A stretch of 64,000 bases of DNA from Hemileia vastatrix (lineage: Eukaryota > Basidiomycota > Pucciniomycetes > Pucciniales > Zaghouaniaceae). The notes under the pieces are model-generated. The model was given only the letters and a program-made list of their open reading frames with translations, ran no database searches and was not told where the DNA came from. Position 1 is the stretch's first letter. Every line of letters starts with the position of its first letter. Of this stretch, positions 10,241 to 22,098 are shown piece by piece. The DNA is taken from NCBI GenBank assembly GCA_030280995.1, contig JASXTE010000002.1, positions 41,438,683-41,502,682 on the forward strand, written 5' to 3'. Both the position numbers and the translations under genes were made by a program.

Positions 10241-13200
10241 AGGGCTGATCACCCTAGTGCTACAACCTCTCCCCGAGATGAGGAAATCCCAGGTTGTAGT
10301 AGGTCAGCTCCCTTGGAGATATACCAAGTGGATTTTCAACTTTCTCTTTTTAATGTTTCTCTTCTCTGCAAGTATTCATCAAGTTTTTTATCAAGTCTCT
10401 GTTCTCTCTAAAGATTCTTAATTATTTTTAATTCAAGTTCAAAGAAAAAGATTGGTTATATATCTTTATTGAAAGATATGCGGAAAAGTTTTGGGGCGGT
10501 GAGATTGGGGTCTAAAAGTAAGTCCTCCCAATTGTGCACCGCTAGGGTTTCTTCTACACCTTTCAAAAACATTACCTGGGCCACACCTGTGAGCATTGGG
10601 GAAACCCCTGGTTATTTTTGTAGGTCAGAAGAAAACTTAAGAAAAGAAGATAAAAATTTCAAGATAATTCATGAAAATCAAGAAAAAAATCTGAAGATAA
10701 TGAAGAAAGAAGACGCAAAATATTTTTGTGAAGATCATCAAGATCTATTTTTGGGCCTCCAGCATGAGGTTAAACTGCAGAAAATTTTGAAGAGAGAAGA
10801 TCATCAAAATCAATTTTTGGACCTCCAGCATGAGGATAAACTGCACAATTTTAGAAAATGTGATTCAGAAGATGAATCAAGATTTGAAGATTTGGAAGTT
10901 GGAAGTGAGGATGAAGATGTGAAATTGCGGAAAAGTTTTGGAGTGGTGAGATTGGGGTGTAAAAGTAAGTCCTCCCAATTGTGCACTGCTAGGGTTTCTT
11001 CTACACCTTTCAAAAACATTACCTTGGCCATACATGTGAGCAATGGGGAAACCCTTGGTTTTTGTTCCAGGTCTGGTGGTGAAGAATTCCTGAAGATCCC
11101 TCAAGTTGAAGGTGGAGCGGCAAAGTATAAGAAGGTAGCGCAGAAGATTAGGCCTGTCAATGAGCCTATGCCTGTGGGCTTGAATCTGCCTTTAAAGAGA
11201 CCTCCTTTGTCAAGAGATCCTTACTGTACTTCTTTGGTGAAGAATCCTCCAGAATTTTTAGAGAAGGCTAGGGTGACCGTGAAAAGATTGAAAGTTGTTA
11301 ATTTTGGTCCTGATGGGTGGTTGTCTGAGGAAGAAAAGAAGTTGTTGTTGCATATTATTGTGCTAAGGGAAAAAGCGGTGGCATTTGTTGAGGAGGAAAG
11401 GGGTGTATTGAAGCACTCTTATGGGGAACCTTACTTGATTCCTGTTTTATGTCATGAACCTTGGCAAATCAAACCTATTCCGATTCCAGCCGCTATTCAA
11501 GAGGATTTTGTAGAGATTGTTAGGGAAAGAGTCAGGACTGGGTTATATGAACAATCAACATCCAGTTACTCAAGTCCGGTGTTGTGTGTAAAGAAGCAGA
11601 ATGGAAAGTTGAGGATGTTTCATGATCTTAGAGCCTTGAATAGAGTCACTGTCAAGGATGCTGGTATGCAGCCAAGTGCAGAGGATTTTGTTGAAGCTTT
11701 TGCTGGAAGGGTGTGTTATGGTTTGGGTGATATTATGGGTGGTTATGATGAGAGGGAACTACATACGGATTCAAGGCCTCTCACAACTTTTGAGACTCCT
11801 TTGGGAAGATTTCAGCTCACTAGGTTGCCTCAAGGAGAAACTAATTCAGTGGCAGTTTATCAATCACAGGTGGCTTGGATTTTTCAGGATGAGGTTCCTA
11901 CTCATGCTGGTATTTTTATTGATGATGGTGGAATTAAAGGACCATCCACTGACTATGGTAATGAGGTGTTATCGGAGAACCCTGGAATAAGGAGGTTTGT
12001 GTGGGAATATGCAATAACTCTAGAGAGAGTGTTGTTTAGGATTGAAGAGGCTGTTTTGACCATTTCAGGGTCAAAATTCTGTTTTTGTGTTCCTGCTTTG
12101 GAAATTCTGGGTCATGTGGTATGTAAAGAGGGAAGGATTATGGCGAAGAAGAAGATCAATAAAATTCAGTCATGGCCAAGGCCTAAAAATACTACTGAAG
12201 TCAGAGGATTTTTGGGTGTATGTGTATATGTCAGGATTTTCATTAAGGATTTTTCTTTGTTGGCTTCACCTTTAAGGAGGTTGACCAGAAAAGATGCAGA
12301 TTGGTAATGGACTGAGGAGTGTGAAGAGGATTTTCAGAAGCTGAAAAAGGTTGTTGGTGAAGATATAATTCTTCACAAGTTGGATTATGGTGCTGGTGCT
12401 GGAAAAATGTATCTGGAAGTGGACTCAAGCTATATTGCTTCTGGTGCTGTTTTGTCTCAGGAAGATAAAAATGGGAGGGTAAGGCCAGTAAGGTAAGAGT
12501 CTGTGGTTTTTAATGAGGTGGAATCTAGGTATTCTCAACCTAAGTTGGAATTGTGTGGCGTAGCTAAAATTTTAAAGAAGATACAGACGGTTTTGTGGGG
12601 GCAGCATTTTGAGCTGCAGGTGGATGCAAAATCTTTGGTTCAGATGATCAATACACCTAGTCTTCCAAATGCTCCAATGACTAGGTGGGTGGCATTTATT
12701 CAACATTTTTCTTTTGACCTGGTACACAAACCAGGTAAAACTTTTACTATGCCTGATGGGTTATCAAGGAGGCCACCTACAGATGAGGATTCTGATTCTG
12801 AAGAGTTTGAAAAAGATGTTCCAGTGATTAGGGCCAGCACAAAGGGTGCTGAGGATTTTTCTTTCCTCCCCCATGAGGCTAAACTGGACGATTGTTCTGA
12901 CCTCTCCCAAGAGGCTAAACTGGTTGGATCTGATCTTGATACTGGTGATCAGGATATTTTCGTTGATGAAGATGGAGTTGTTGTTTGGGACAGCTCAAAA
13001 TTGAAAAAGGGTGTTTTTGTTAGTGAACTGGATTCTCACAAGGTTCAGTGGAAAGAGAAGGACGTGCCAAAATATAAGGATTGGTGTCCTGGTTGGGCTT
13101 CTCAATTGGCTCATGTTCACACTGGTGATTTTGATGAAAGATTTGTACCCTTGGATGTTGTTTTGTTGGATTTTGAAGATGAGACCTGGGGTCAATCTGG

Positions 13201-14458
13201 GTTTTATTTTATTTTGGTAGAATATCTGTTGACCTTGGAGAATCCAGATAGTTGTGATGATGATACTTGTTTGAAAATCATGAAGAAGAGTCCTGGATTT
13301 TATGTGTCAGGAAGGCGGTTGATGAGAAGGAGACATCCTAATCCTCAAGTGGTGGTGACTCAGAAGAAGGGTCAAGAATTGGTTTTGAAGTCTTTGCATG
13401 AAGACCTTGGTCATAGAGGCTTTGGGGAGACTTATAGAAGAGTAGAAGACAGATTTTGGTGGCCGGGTATGAAGTTGGCTGTGCAGGGTTGGGTTCAATC
13501 TTGTGAAGAATGTCAAAGAAAAAGTCACTTGAAACCTAAAGAGATGGGCCGTGCTACTGGTGAATCAACTGTTTTTGGAAGGGTCTGTCTGGATGCTGTC
13601 CATATTAAAGAGGGAAGGTATAAATACTTGATTGTTGCGAGGGATGATTTGTCTGGTTGGGTTGAGGCAGTGCCTCTAGTTAATTTGACTGCCAAGAATG
13701 TGGCAGAGTTTTTGAAGAAGGAGTGGATTTATAGGTATGGGTTGATGAAGTTGGTGACTGTTGATGTTGGGCCAGAGTTTGGTGCCGAATTTAAAGAAGC
13801 TGTGGCTAGTGTTGGTTCTAGGGTTAGAGTGGCTACACCGTATTATCCTGAAGCTGAAGGCATGGTTGAAAGAGGCCATCAATTTATCAAGAATGCTTTG
13901 GTGAAGATGTGTGGAGATAGTGCCGAAAAGTGGAGGCATTATTTACCCTTGGTTTTATTTGCTGATAGGGTCACTGTGATGAGGACAACTGGCTATTCTC
14001 CTTATGAGCTAATGTTTGGTCAAAAAGCCGTTCTACCAGTGGACTTGGAAGCTGTCTCTTATCTTGGAATTGATTGGGATGACGTGCACTCAACAGAAGA
14101 TTTGCTCTGTGCCAGGATGCAACAGTTGGAATGTAGAGAGAAATGTCAAGAGAAGGCATACTATAGGATGATGAAGATTAGGAATCAATCAGTCAGATAC
14201 TGGGACAAGAAGTTAGCTCATAGAATCAGGAATCCCTTGAAACCTGGTTGTTTGGTTTTGGTGTATAATAGAAGTTTTGAGAGTCAGTGGGGCAAAATGT
14301 TTGCTGACAGATGGAATGGACCTTACAGAGTCAGGTCTCAGGAGTCTGGAAGTTCTTATGTTTTGGAAGAGTTAAATGGTGCAGTCTTGAAAAAGAGGGT
14401 GGCTGCAGACCAAGTGAAGAGGTTTTATCCCAGAGGCACTAGGCATGAAGAAGATTGA
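10241..14458 (+). pseudogene. pol: Pol region: reverse transcriptase, RNase H, integrase
   Basis: One frame runs from about 10241 to the TGA at 14458, interrupted by TAA at 10409, 12305 and 12494. After a ~250-residue variable N-terminus comes the RT: YSSPVLCVKKQNGKLRMFHDL, the first catalytic Asp in LGDIMGGYDE, LPQGETNSV, and the active site FIDD (11915-11926). RNase H follows (YLEVDSSYIASGAVLSQ, then QPKLELCGV and QVDAKSL). The integrase has an H2C2 finger (about 13395-13515), then catalytic D at 13592, D at 13763 and E at 13868, a DDX35E spacing. GDFDE-type acidic linkers separate RNase H from integrase. The order RT-RH-IN without chromodomain fits a non-chromoviral Ty3 lineage common in basidiomycetes. 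Catalytic residues look intact, so decay is recent relative to the neighbours. Confidence 0.9.
10475..11075 (+). repeat. Internal direct repeats in the N-terminal part of pol
   Basis: About 145 bases at 10475-10615 are repeated in the same frame at 10925-11070 (both encode RKSFG.VRLG.KSKSSQLCTAR and SSTPFKNIT). Between them lies a second repeat: GLQHEVKL and DLQHEDKL units about 60 bases apart (10755 and 10815). The RT domain begins only after the second copy, so the repeats lengthen a non-catalytic linker. Confidence 0.85.
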
Positions 14459-15848
14459 CTCCGCAATGAGGATAAATACGGACCATTCTTTAATTTTTTT
14501 TTTTTTTTGTGGTGATGCTATGCATCTGTTTGTTGGAATTTTTTTTTAGAGGGTACCCATGGGTGGGGCTTCTAGATTTGACCTTGGCAAGTGTGGGGGT
14601 GACTGATAGGCTGGCTGCTCTATCAATAGTTACCCCAGATTGTCTGTTTCCAACCCTTTCTCTTAATTTGGTTGAACCCTAGTATTGGTTTATTTTCACA
14701 GGTTTTAGTCCTCTATGACTTTAAACTGGAATTTCCTTTGGTTTTCAAGTGCTGGTCTCTTCACTCTTATTGGTTTTGGTTTTTTTGTGTTGGATGTTGT
14801 GTTTTTGTTAGAAGGTACCCAGGGGGGGCTTCTAGATTTTATTTTGGCAAGTGTGGGGGTAACTGATGAGCTGGCTTCTCTGTAGAACAGTTACCCCAGA
14901 ATGTCTGTTTCAAGTCTTTGTTTTTCCTAGTTGAATTCTTGTTCTGTTGTTTATTATTCAGGTTTCAAGTCCGCTATGACTTTAATCTGGTTTGGAACTA
15001 GCTTCTTTATCTTTGGTTCTTTCAGATTGGTGGTGGATCACTGGTGGTCTCCCATCATTTTTACTTATTGGAGGGAGCCCACCCAGTGATCATTTATATG
15101 GATCAAACTTTCCCTTATTGGACCATCTATGGAGCTGGACTGTCTTTGATTTTGCAGTTATGTTTTTATTAGATAGCAGTTTTAGATTGTTTTCTTTTTT
15201 CTCTTTTTTTCTTTTAATTTTTTATGGGGGTTGTTTAAAATTATAAAATCAAAAATATAGGGTGTTACCACATCAGGGTCACCTGGATGTGGGCAAGCAT
15301 TGGTGGAGAAAGGCTCATCAATTGGCCAGTCAATGCTATTTTATTTTTATTTATTATTTATTTCATGTGTTTCTGTGTTTCATTATTTTTGTTATCTTCT
15401 GAATTTCTAAATTTTTTGAATTTTGTTTTCTACTAACCATTTAAAAGAATTAATTGTGTATTCACATCAAGGTGCACTTGGATGTGGGTAAGGTATCAGG
15501 GGATCAGCTCATCAATTGGCTGGGGGATACCATTTGTATTATTTTTTATATTTTATTTTATTTCATTTATGTTATTTCATTTAATTTTATTTATTAATTT
15601 TTAATCTTAGTATATTAGTAGATACAACAAAAAAAAAAAAAAAAAAAAAAAAAGAAAATTCTGAAATTATTTTTTATTAATTTTTTTATATTATTATTAT
15701 GTTTCTAATCTTTTGCAGGAGCTCATTGTCTGGATGATGAAGCTTCTGGAGGCTGGTCCGGATTGTGATGACATTTTTGGTTTTTGTTGGGATTGTGGGA
15801 AGCACTGTGTTCTTTGAAGTGCATCCTGCTGGAGAGATTATAGGGATT
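14459..15848 (+). repeat. Retrotransposon 3' untranslated region with repeated modules
   Basis: Non-coding on the plus strand. One module (GGGTACCCATGGGTGGGGCT ... GGCAAGTGTGGGGGT ... AGTTACCCCAGA, about 95 bp) occurs at about 14550-14645 and 14812-14905, and again beyond the giant insertion at about 46968-47060. Each is followed by a TATGACTTTAAACTGG-like motif. A different pair occurs at 15266-15342 and 15463-15537 (ATCAAGGTGCACTTGGATGT ... GCTCATCAATTGGC). A 23-26 base A-run lies at about 15629-15653. Confidence 0.8.
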
Positions 15849-17292
15849 TTAATGGTCAGGGATTGGATTAGAGGGAAGTTCAGAGGAGGAAGAAGAAGAG
15901 GCAGGATTGGAGGGCTGGAGGGTGTGTTTAATGATCCTAGACGTTTTCCAGTGGTCGTCCAGTAGGCGCTTTCTCAGGGATTTTTCAAAGTTATTCAAAG
16001 GTCCATGGAGGGCAAAGGCTTTTAGCATGTTGGAACACATGGTGCTTAGGTTTTTCTTCATGTCTCCAAAATCCAGGGTCAAGGAAGCTTCAAGAGGTTG
16101 GCCAACTCCAATAATAGATTCAGGAGGAGGGGTGCCAACTAGACAAGAAGAATTGGATCAGTAATTGTTTTTGTTGAAGAAATGTAATAATTAATTTGGT
16201 ACTTACAGATTGGAAGCTCATAAAATCTGTAAGAAGCTGGGATTTGGATCTCTGATGATTTTGTAATGGTTATAGTGGGTGGATCAACTAGGGAAAGATA
16301 TGGATTCTCATGGTCTTCCTCTGAAGGATCCTGAGAAGGTGAACTGGGATGCTGAGGTTCCTGGGGCCTACTTGGAGCAGTGAGATTGTGGTTGTTGTTG
16401 TGGTTGTTATCTCTGTTGGATTCAGCTGGAGGAGGTGCTGGTGATGGAGTACCAGGGTTGTTAAAGGATGGAGCAGGAGAGGGGGATTTGGAAGCAGACT
16501 GCTCTTTTCTGGATGGAGAATTTGAAGAGATGTAACTGTCAGAAGAGTAGTTGGCTGACAGAGGAGAGGTGTAGTTTCTTTGTCTTAGTTGGGGACGAAG
16601 TTTTTGTTGTGGAGAAGTTTGTGGTGTTCTGGTTTCTTCTTGGGGTTCTCTGACAGTTCTCTTAGAAATCTGGGAAATTTTGGTGTTTTTGAATTTTGGA
16701 AGGGTGGATTGCATTGCTCTGGAAGCAGTAGGAGGTAGTTGGGTTGAGTTGTTGTTGTTGTCTGGATGAATTTGGCTGTTTTCTGGTTGTTTTTGGAGGT
16801 TTTGGCCCTGATTTTCAATGTTTGGTGAGGCGGGCGGGCAGCCCGACGTCGGCCGGGCCGCCTGGACGCGGTCTAGAAGCCTGGGAGTTGATTTTGAAGA
16901 TTTGGAGCCAATTTGGCGGAGATAAAAGCAGTTTCTTGTGAGGCTAAGGCTGGTCTTTTGGGAAGAGTGCGGGAAGCTGAGCTTCTGGATCTTCTGGAAG
17001 GAGCAGAAGATAGAGAGGAAGAGGAAGGACAAAGCTCTGGGGATCTGGTAGGGGATCTGGAGATGTATTTGTGAAAAGGAGAAGGCGGAGGAATAGGGTA
17101 GTTGGAGTCTCTGTCACATCTTTTCTTTTTGGAATAACAAGAGTCACAAGCCCTGTTGTAGAATTTGGATTCAGGATTTGGAAGAGTGAAGGTGCAAGGT
17201 CTGCACATGTGGATGCACTGTTTGCAGGCATAGTCCTTGGGAGCAGTGAAGAAAGGGAGAGTAGAAGGGTTAACATAAGGAGATCCAGCCAT
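15849..17292 (-). pseudogene. Antisense accessory gene 1 with Zn2Cys6-like half motif (retrotransposon-borne)
   Basis: On the strand opposite gag-pol. ATG at 17292 (MAGSPYVNPS) starts a Cys-rich N-terminus: C-x2-C-x4-C-x2-C, then ACDSCYSKKKRCDR, which matches the CxxC-x6-C half of a fungal binuclear zinc cluster, with basic residues inside. A long Ser/Pro/Asn-rich disordered region follows (about 17050-16280). A 68-nt intron (16139-16206; GTAAGT...TAG) joins in phase to a C-terminal exon ending at 15849 (LTLDFGDMKKNLSTMCSNML...). Between the Cys-rich start and the disordered part the frame changes once within 16873-17032, where both frames are open: either an indel or an unseen small intron. 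The same gene plan recurs at 47269-47909. A DNA- or RNA-binding role is possible, not shown. Confidence 0.65.
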
Positions 17293-17434
17293 GATGTGTG
17301 GTGAGAAAAGATGATGAAAAGGGATAGGAGGAAATTTTAGTCAGTGATGGGTAGATGATGAAGTGAAAGTGGAAATTCAGCAGGTTGGCTGTAGAGGTGT
17401 GCTGCATGAAATTGGCTGCATCCATTTTATGCGA

Positions 17435-17660
17435 AATTCGGTCAGTACATCAAGACTCTAAACTGAAAAAGCTATGGTATCAAGTCAGTCCATCAAGATT
17501 TTAAACTGAAATCTGGTTTCTGTTAGTCCTCCAAGACTTTAAACTGGCTGGTTTCAATATTTTATCAAGGCTAGTCTGTCAAGACTTTAAACTGAACACT
17601 GTGTTAGTCCCCCAAGACTTTAAAATGAGGGTTGTAAGTCCCTCAAGACTATAAACTGAG
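17435..17660 (+). repeat. Short repeats CAAGACTTTAAACTGA in retrotransposon 3' region
   Basis: Six or seven spaced copies of a ~25-base motif, (A)GTCCCCCAAGACTTTAAAC followed by TGAGGG, about 30-50 bases apart. Three more copies lie at 47128-47213 on the far side of the giant insertion, supporting that both flanks belong to one retrotransposon. Confidence 0.8.
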
Positions 17661-17668
17661 GGAAAAGT

Positions 17669-17707
17669 CTCCACGGGAAATCAGGGGGTGAACTGCTAGC
17701 AGTTCCC
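17669..17707 (+). repeat. Left terminal inverted repeat of the giant element
   Basis: About 39 bp pairing with 46891-46929. It contains GGGGGTG followed by the perfect 16-base palindrome GAACTGCTAGCAGTTC. This CAC / G-run / GCTAGC-palindrome layout is shared with the ~250-bp MITEs. Confidence 0.85.
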
Positions 17708-18438
17708 TCTTTTTGAAACTTTCAGGAGGAGGTTGGGAAATCGTTGAGGAAATTTTTTGAAAGAATTAGGAAACTGTTTTTAAATTATATGAAAAAATTT
17801 TGAAAAAAAAGTTGGCCCTAAATTGAGCCTCAATTTATCCCTTCTTGAGCAGAGCTTTGGATTTAAGTTGAGCATCAGTTGGAACGAACTTGAGCAATGG
17901 TTGAGCCACAACACTTAACATACCATAATATTCAATTTTATATATAGATCCATTTAATGTTGGGAGGTCAGGTTTGATATAAGTAGAAATATCTTAAATG
18001 ACACATAGTATACTAGTTCTAGAATATTATTTCAATTATCAATTTTATTTCCGCAAATATATAAAAAAGAATACTATTTAAGTCCTTTTTAAAAACTTTA
18101 TTAATAAAAATATAACTCTGTAAAAATATTTGCACATAATTTTAAATTTTCTAGACAAAAGTTGATATTGAGCCCTTATCAATAGAAATTTCTCATTGTT
18201 CCTTGGAATAAAAAAGTATAAGACAATGTTCAAAAAATTTAATGTAGGAGAAAAAATATTTATATATTTTATAAGGGGAAAAAATAGTAATGTATTTTTT
18301 AAAAAAATTACACTATTAAAGAAACTAATTTTAATATATTGGCACAAAACTTAGGCTCTAAAATAATGCACTTTTTTTAATTATTTATCTGTATTTAGTT
18401 ATTATTAAAATGTGAGTCAACATTAATTATTAACATAC
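17708..18438. other. Left subterminal region, non-coding
   Basis: No gene. Five TTGAGC motifs occur within 17823-17910 (followed by CT, AG, AT, AA, CA). The right end has the same motif inverted (GCTCAA at about 46705-46720), as does the related element at 60238 onward. In CACTA elements such subterminal repeats bind the transposase; that role here is inference. The rest is AT-rich. Confidence 0.6.
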
Positions 18439-18567
18439 ATGAAAAATTCAATTTTGAATACTCATCCAATATTATATATATTCTCTACTTTATTCTCTTT
18501 CAAAACTTTTCTCTCACCCTCTCTTTCTTTAAACTACCACCATCACCATAAAATTCATTTAATTAAA

Positions 18568-20997
18568 ATGTCAAATTTAAGATGCATTGGACAATTCTAT
18601 TTAAATTTTAAACCTATTTTTCCAAAAGAAAGGTCTGTATTTGATGAAGTATCCACTCCAGTTATTATGCAACGAGGAAGATCTTTAGTTCCTGTTTTTG
18701 GATTATTCAAAGAAGGAGAAGAAAAACCTATTGGTGATCTTTCTAATGAACAGAGCAGCCAAATTGGACAACTACTTGGAGAAATTGGATCTGGATCTCA
18801 AATTTTAACTGAGGAAAGGGCTTTAAATCCCCAAATACCTTATTATTTTTGCTCTTACTTGGTTCTCCTATTAAACAGGCAGTATAGAATTTGTGGCCTC
18901 CTTTTTTGTTTGACTGATTTTATTATTCAGGCTAAAGAAGAATTTCTAAATGCTCAAATTGATTTGACACCGATTCCACACTACAATCCAACCATCTTCT
19001 TCAATATTCCTCATTCTTGTATTCACATAACTTCTAAAATTTCTGGGACAAGGGATAATCAAATGGAAAATCTATCTATACGTGGTATGAAAACAACTCT
19101 GAAAACGCATCAGATTCAAGCTATCAATTTTATGATAGACAATGAAAATAACTTATCCGAAAAGTTAGAAAACCTGTGGAGGCATGCAGACAACAGCTGG
19201 CTGAGAGTGGGTTTTAATAATTATTATGAACAATTTCTTGAAGAAAAGTTATCCTCTGCAAGAATTGGTTCAGTTCTAGCTGATGATATGGGCTTGGGAA
19301 AGACCCTCTCAACTCTTAGCCTAATTACTGCAACTCAAAGTGAAGCCAGACGATTCCAACTCTTGGGTGGTGGACAAGAGAAAGATAGGACATCAGCAAC
19401 TCTCATCATTTGCCCACTTGCAACATTATCAAACTGGGTCAATGAAATAAGAATTCACTTTGAAGATAATGCACTACCTTTCAAGGTTCTTTATGGGAAG
19501 GATTCAAAGAAAATTAATTTTGAGGAGCTTCAGAACCAACAAGTTGTTTTGACTACCTATGAGACAGCAAGTCCATCTTCTTCAAAGAAAACTCCTCAAC
19601 CTATTCCGCCAGTAACTCATAGACTCATTTGGTACAGAATAGTTTTAGATGAGGCTCAGTAAGCATTCATTTGAATTACTAATAATTTTGAACATAATAT
19701 TATAAAAGCTGATGAAATGTTTAACATAATTTAAAAGTTTAATCAAGAATCCCCAGTCGCACAAGAATCAGAATATATTGGCCTTGGAGGCTGAGTATCG
19801 ACTATGCTTGACAGGGACACCACTTCAGAACCGGACAACTGATCTTCAAAGATTTATATCATTCCTCAGAATCGAAAGATGGCAAGAAAACTGGTTGTGG
19901 ATTAATTTTCTTATGAATGGCTTAAACAGAGGAAGCTCTAGCTCAATAAAATCGATAAATACTCTCATGAATGTCATATGCCTGCGGAGGACAAAAGAAG
20001 CAATCTTATCACTTCCTCAAAGAATTGAGCAAGGAATATCTGTAGAATTATCAGAACCTTGGCACTTAAAACTTACGAAGCTTCAAGAACGTTTTTCTGA
20101 GTATTATGGGCCTTCTTGAAACACCAACCTCCCTTGGGACTCAGCTGAGTTTCTCCGAGAACTGTCAATTTTATGGCAATTTTGTAACCACCCTGTCTAC
20201 GAAAACCCAGATCAACCTCCAACATTTCCTTTCACATGGAAAAATTCAGCAAAGATTATACATCTAATCAGTCTTTTAGAAATTTTCTTAAGGGGAGAAT
20301 GGGGGATAATTTGTCCCAAGGCTGTTATATTATCAGAATATGCGGAGTTTTTGGAAATGTAAGGAATTCTATTAATTATCTCAATAACTTATTTTTAGCT
20401 TAAAAAACATTTCAATATTCTATCCATTGAAACAGTATAAAAAAGGCTTTAGATGACCATGGAATTAGCTACACAGAGCTTGTAGGAAAGTTGAGCATGA
20501 AAAAAAGGGATGAAAATGTGGACAAATTCAAAAATGATGAAAGATGTCAAGTTTTGCTTGGTACAATCAAGGCTGCAGGAGTTGGAATAGACTTGAGGTG
20601 TGCACAAAATGTATATATAATGGTAAGTCAAAGAGTCTTATATTGAAATAGAAAAGGTTGAAAAGAGAATTTGTTTAAAATATTGAAACAGGAGCCTAAT
20701 TGGAATCCAGCAGTTGAACAGCAAGCAGTTGATCGTCTGTATAGAATGGGCCAACAAAATGAAGTTCATGTACTCAAGTATTTTGTTAGAAGAAGTATTG
20801 AATTCAGCATTTATAAGATACAAAGAAAAAAGATTGAGCTATCAATGTATGTGAAATTTTCTTTATATAAAGTTGCATCATAGCTAAAAATATTTATCTG
20901 TTCTAATTTTTTAAGGTTAAGTGTCCCAAACATTGGAAACGAAGAATATGAGATTGCTAGATTATTGATTAGGGAATTCATCAATAACTCACATTAG
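18568..20997 (+). pseudogene. SNF2-family ATPase/helicase, five exons, one nonsense codon
   Basis: Exons 18568-19658, 19738-20358, 20436-20622, 20692-20846, 20916-20997; the spliced length is exactly 712 codons. Motif I is ADDMGLGKT (residues 238-246). Motif II DEAH (361-364) is recreated only by splicing: exon 1 ends GAGGCTCA and exon 2 supplies T. Motif III is LTGTPLQN, motif V is in GVGIDL, motif VI is QQAVDRLYRMGQ (643-654). The layout resembles the Rad5/Rad16/HLTF branch, but no RING finger is seen; the first ~180 residues are unrecognised. Such proteins remodel or translocate on chromatin in the nucleus. ATG 18568 is preferred over in-frame ATG 18439, because a TATA-like stretch and a CT-rich leader (18470-18530) lie between them. 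The only lesion is TGA at 20117-20119. Its 3' end overlaps the convergent gene by 17 bases. Confidence 0.85.
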
Positions 20998-22098
20998 AAT
21001 TTGAAATTTGTTTAAGTATGTAGGAAATGTTTATTGGGGCTTGACAATTAAGAAGTCTTAATTGTTGAGGATTAAGAGAAGCGAGATATAATAAAGAATA
21101 GCAGTCACTTGGCAAACCCCTGGGGACTGGAAAAGAATTAAAGTGAGTCTTGATTGAGGATACCAAATTTAATCTATCATATAATGCCAAGTTCTTAAGT
21201 ATTTCTCCTGAATAAGAGGAAGATTCTCGGATTTGAATGTGTTTCTGTTCAAGATTTCGTGCAAGTCTTGAGAATTCTTCAGATCTACATGGCAATAAAA
21301 TCCGCTTAAAAGAACCTTCATCATCAATTTCGGTGTCTGAGCAACATTTGACGTTTTTGAAAAGATTCTCATAGGTTTCACCACTTGGAAGTTGTTTAAG
21401 AAGGTGAGTTCTGTTAAAAGAATTCTGAAAAAGATTGTCAAATTTATATAAGCTTGTGTAAAAAAAAAGATAAAAATATTAGTTCTTACTTTCGTTTTTA
21501 ATTTATTTTTATACTTTCTTATTTTAACTATTTCACAGAAACTATCAGAATCTTTTCCGAGTCGTAATTTATCAGCATAACCTATAAACCAGCGGTGAAG
21601 AACACCTATTTGATTTAGGTAGGAAATATGAGTAGAGTCCATTGAATAAGAAACCAAATAATTATTTTCCAAAGCTTTATCCTAGTGCTTAATGATAATT
21701 TTTGCCAAAACTTGATTCCACTCGTGAAACCAATCAAGATTCCAAGCAAACTTTTTTCCAGGAAAGTTTCATTGAAGAAGAAAGTGGATAAAAGCATTGT
21801 GGAATATAGAAGGGATTTGTTCAGAAACACGGTAATTTCGTTCAGGATATGGCAAATTAATATCAATGTTGAGAGAGCTTATATTGAGCAATGAAAACCT
21901 ATGTAGTTGCTCTTCGGTGGGGTTCAGCTTCCATTCATTAGACTGAGGTGAAATATTCAAAAGCACACGACAGAAATTGTAAATAGACCTGCAAAAATGA
22001 GAAGTTGATCAAGGGAGTATCTCATTGAATCTTTTATTTAGTACACGGGTATTAGGAGGTATTTTTCCCTGAGGAAAATAAGAACTAGAGCTCATCAT
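20981..22098 (-). pseudogene. Unknown transposon-borne gene, convergent with the SNF2 gene
   Basis: ATG at 22098 (MMSSSSYFPQGK). Exon 1 is 22098-21490, then a 65-nt phase-0 intron (21425-21489, GTAAGA...CAG), then exon 2 is 21424-20981: 351 codons in a consistent frame. Three in-frame stops interrupt it: TGA in ILP-stop-STSHF, TGA in FLLQ-stop-NFPGKK, and TAG in IIKH-stop-DKALEN. No frameshift is needed. Visible features: aromatic-rich FPGKKFAWNLDWFHEWNQ, and a Leu-rich C-terminus (LYLASLNPQQLRLLNC). I do not recognise a family. Its divergent promoter region (22099-23173) is shared with the transposase gene. Confidence 0.6.
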
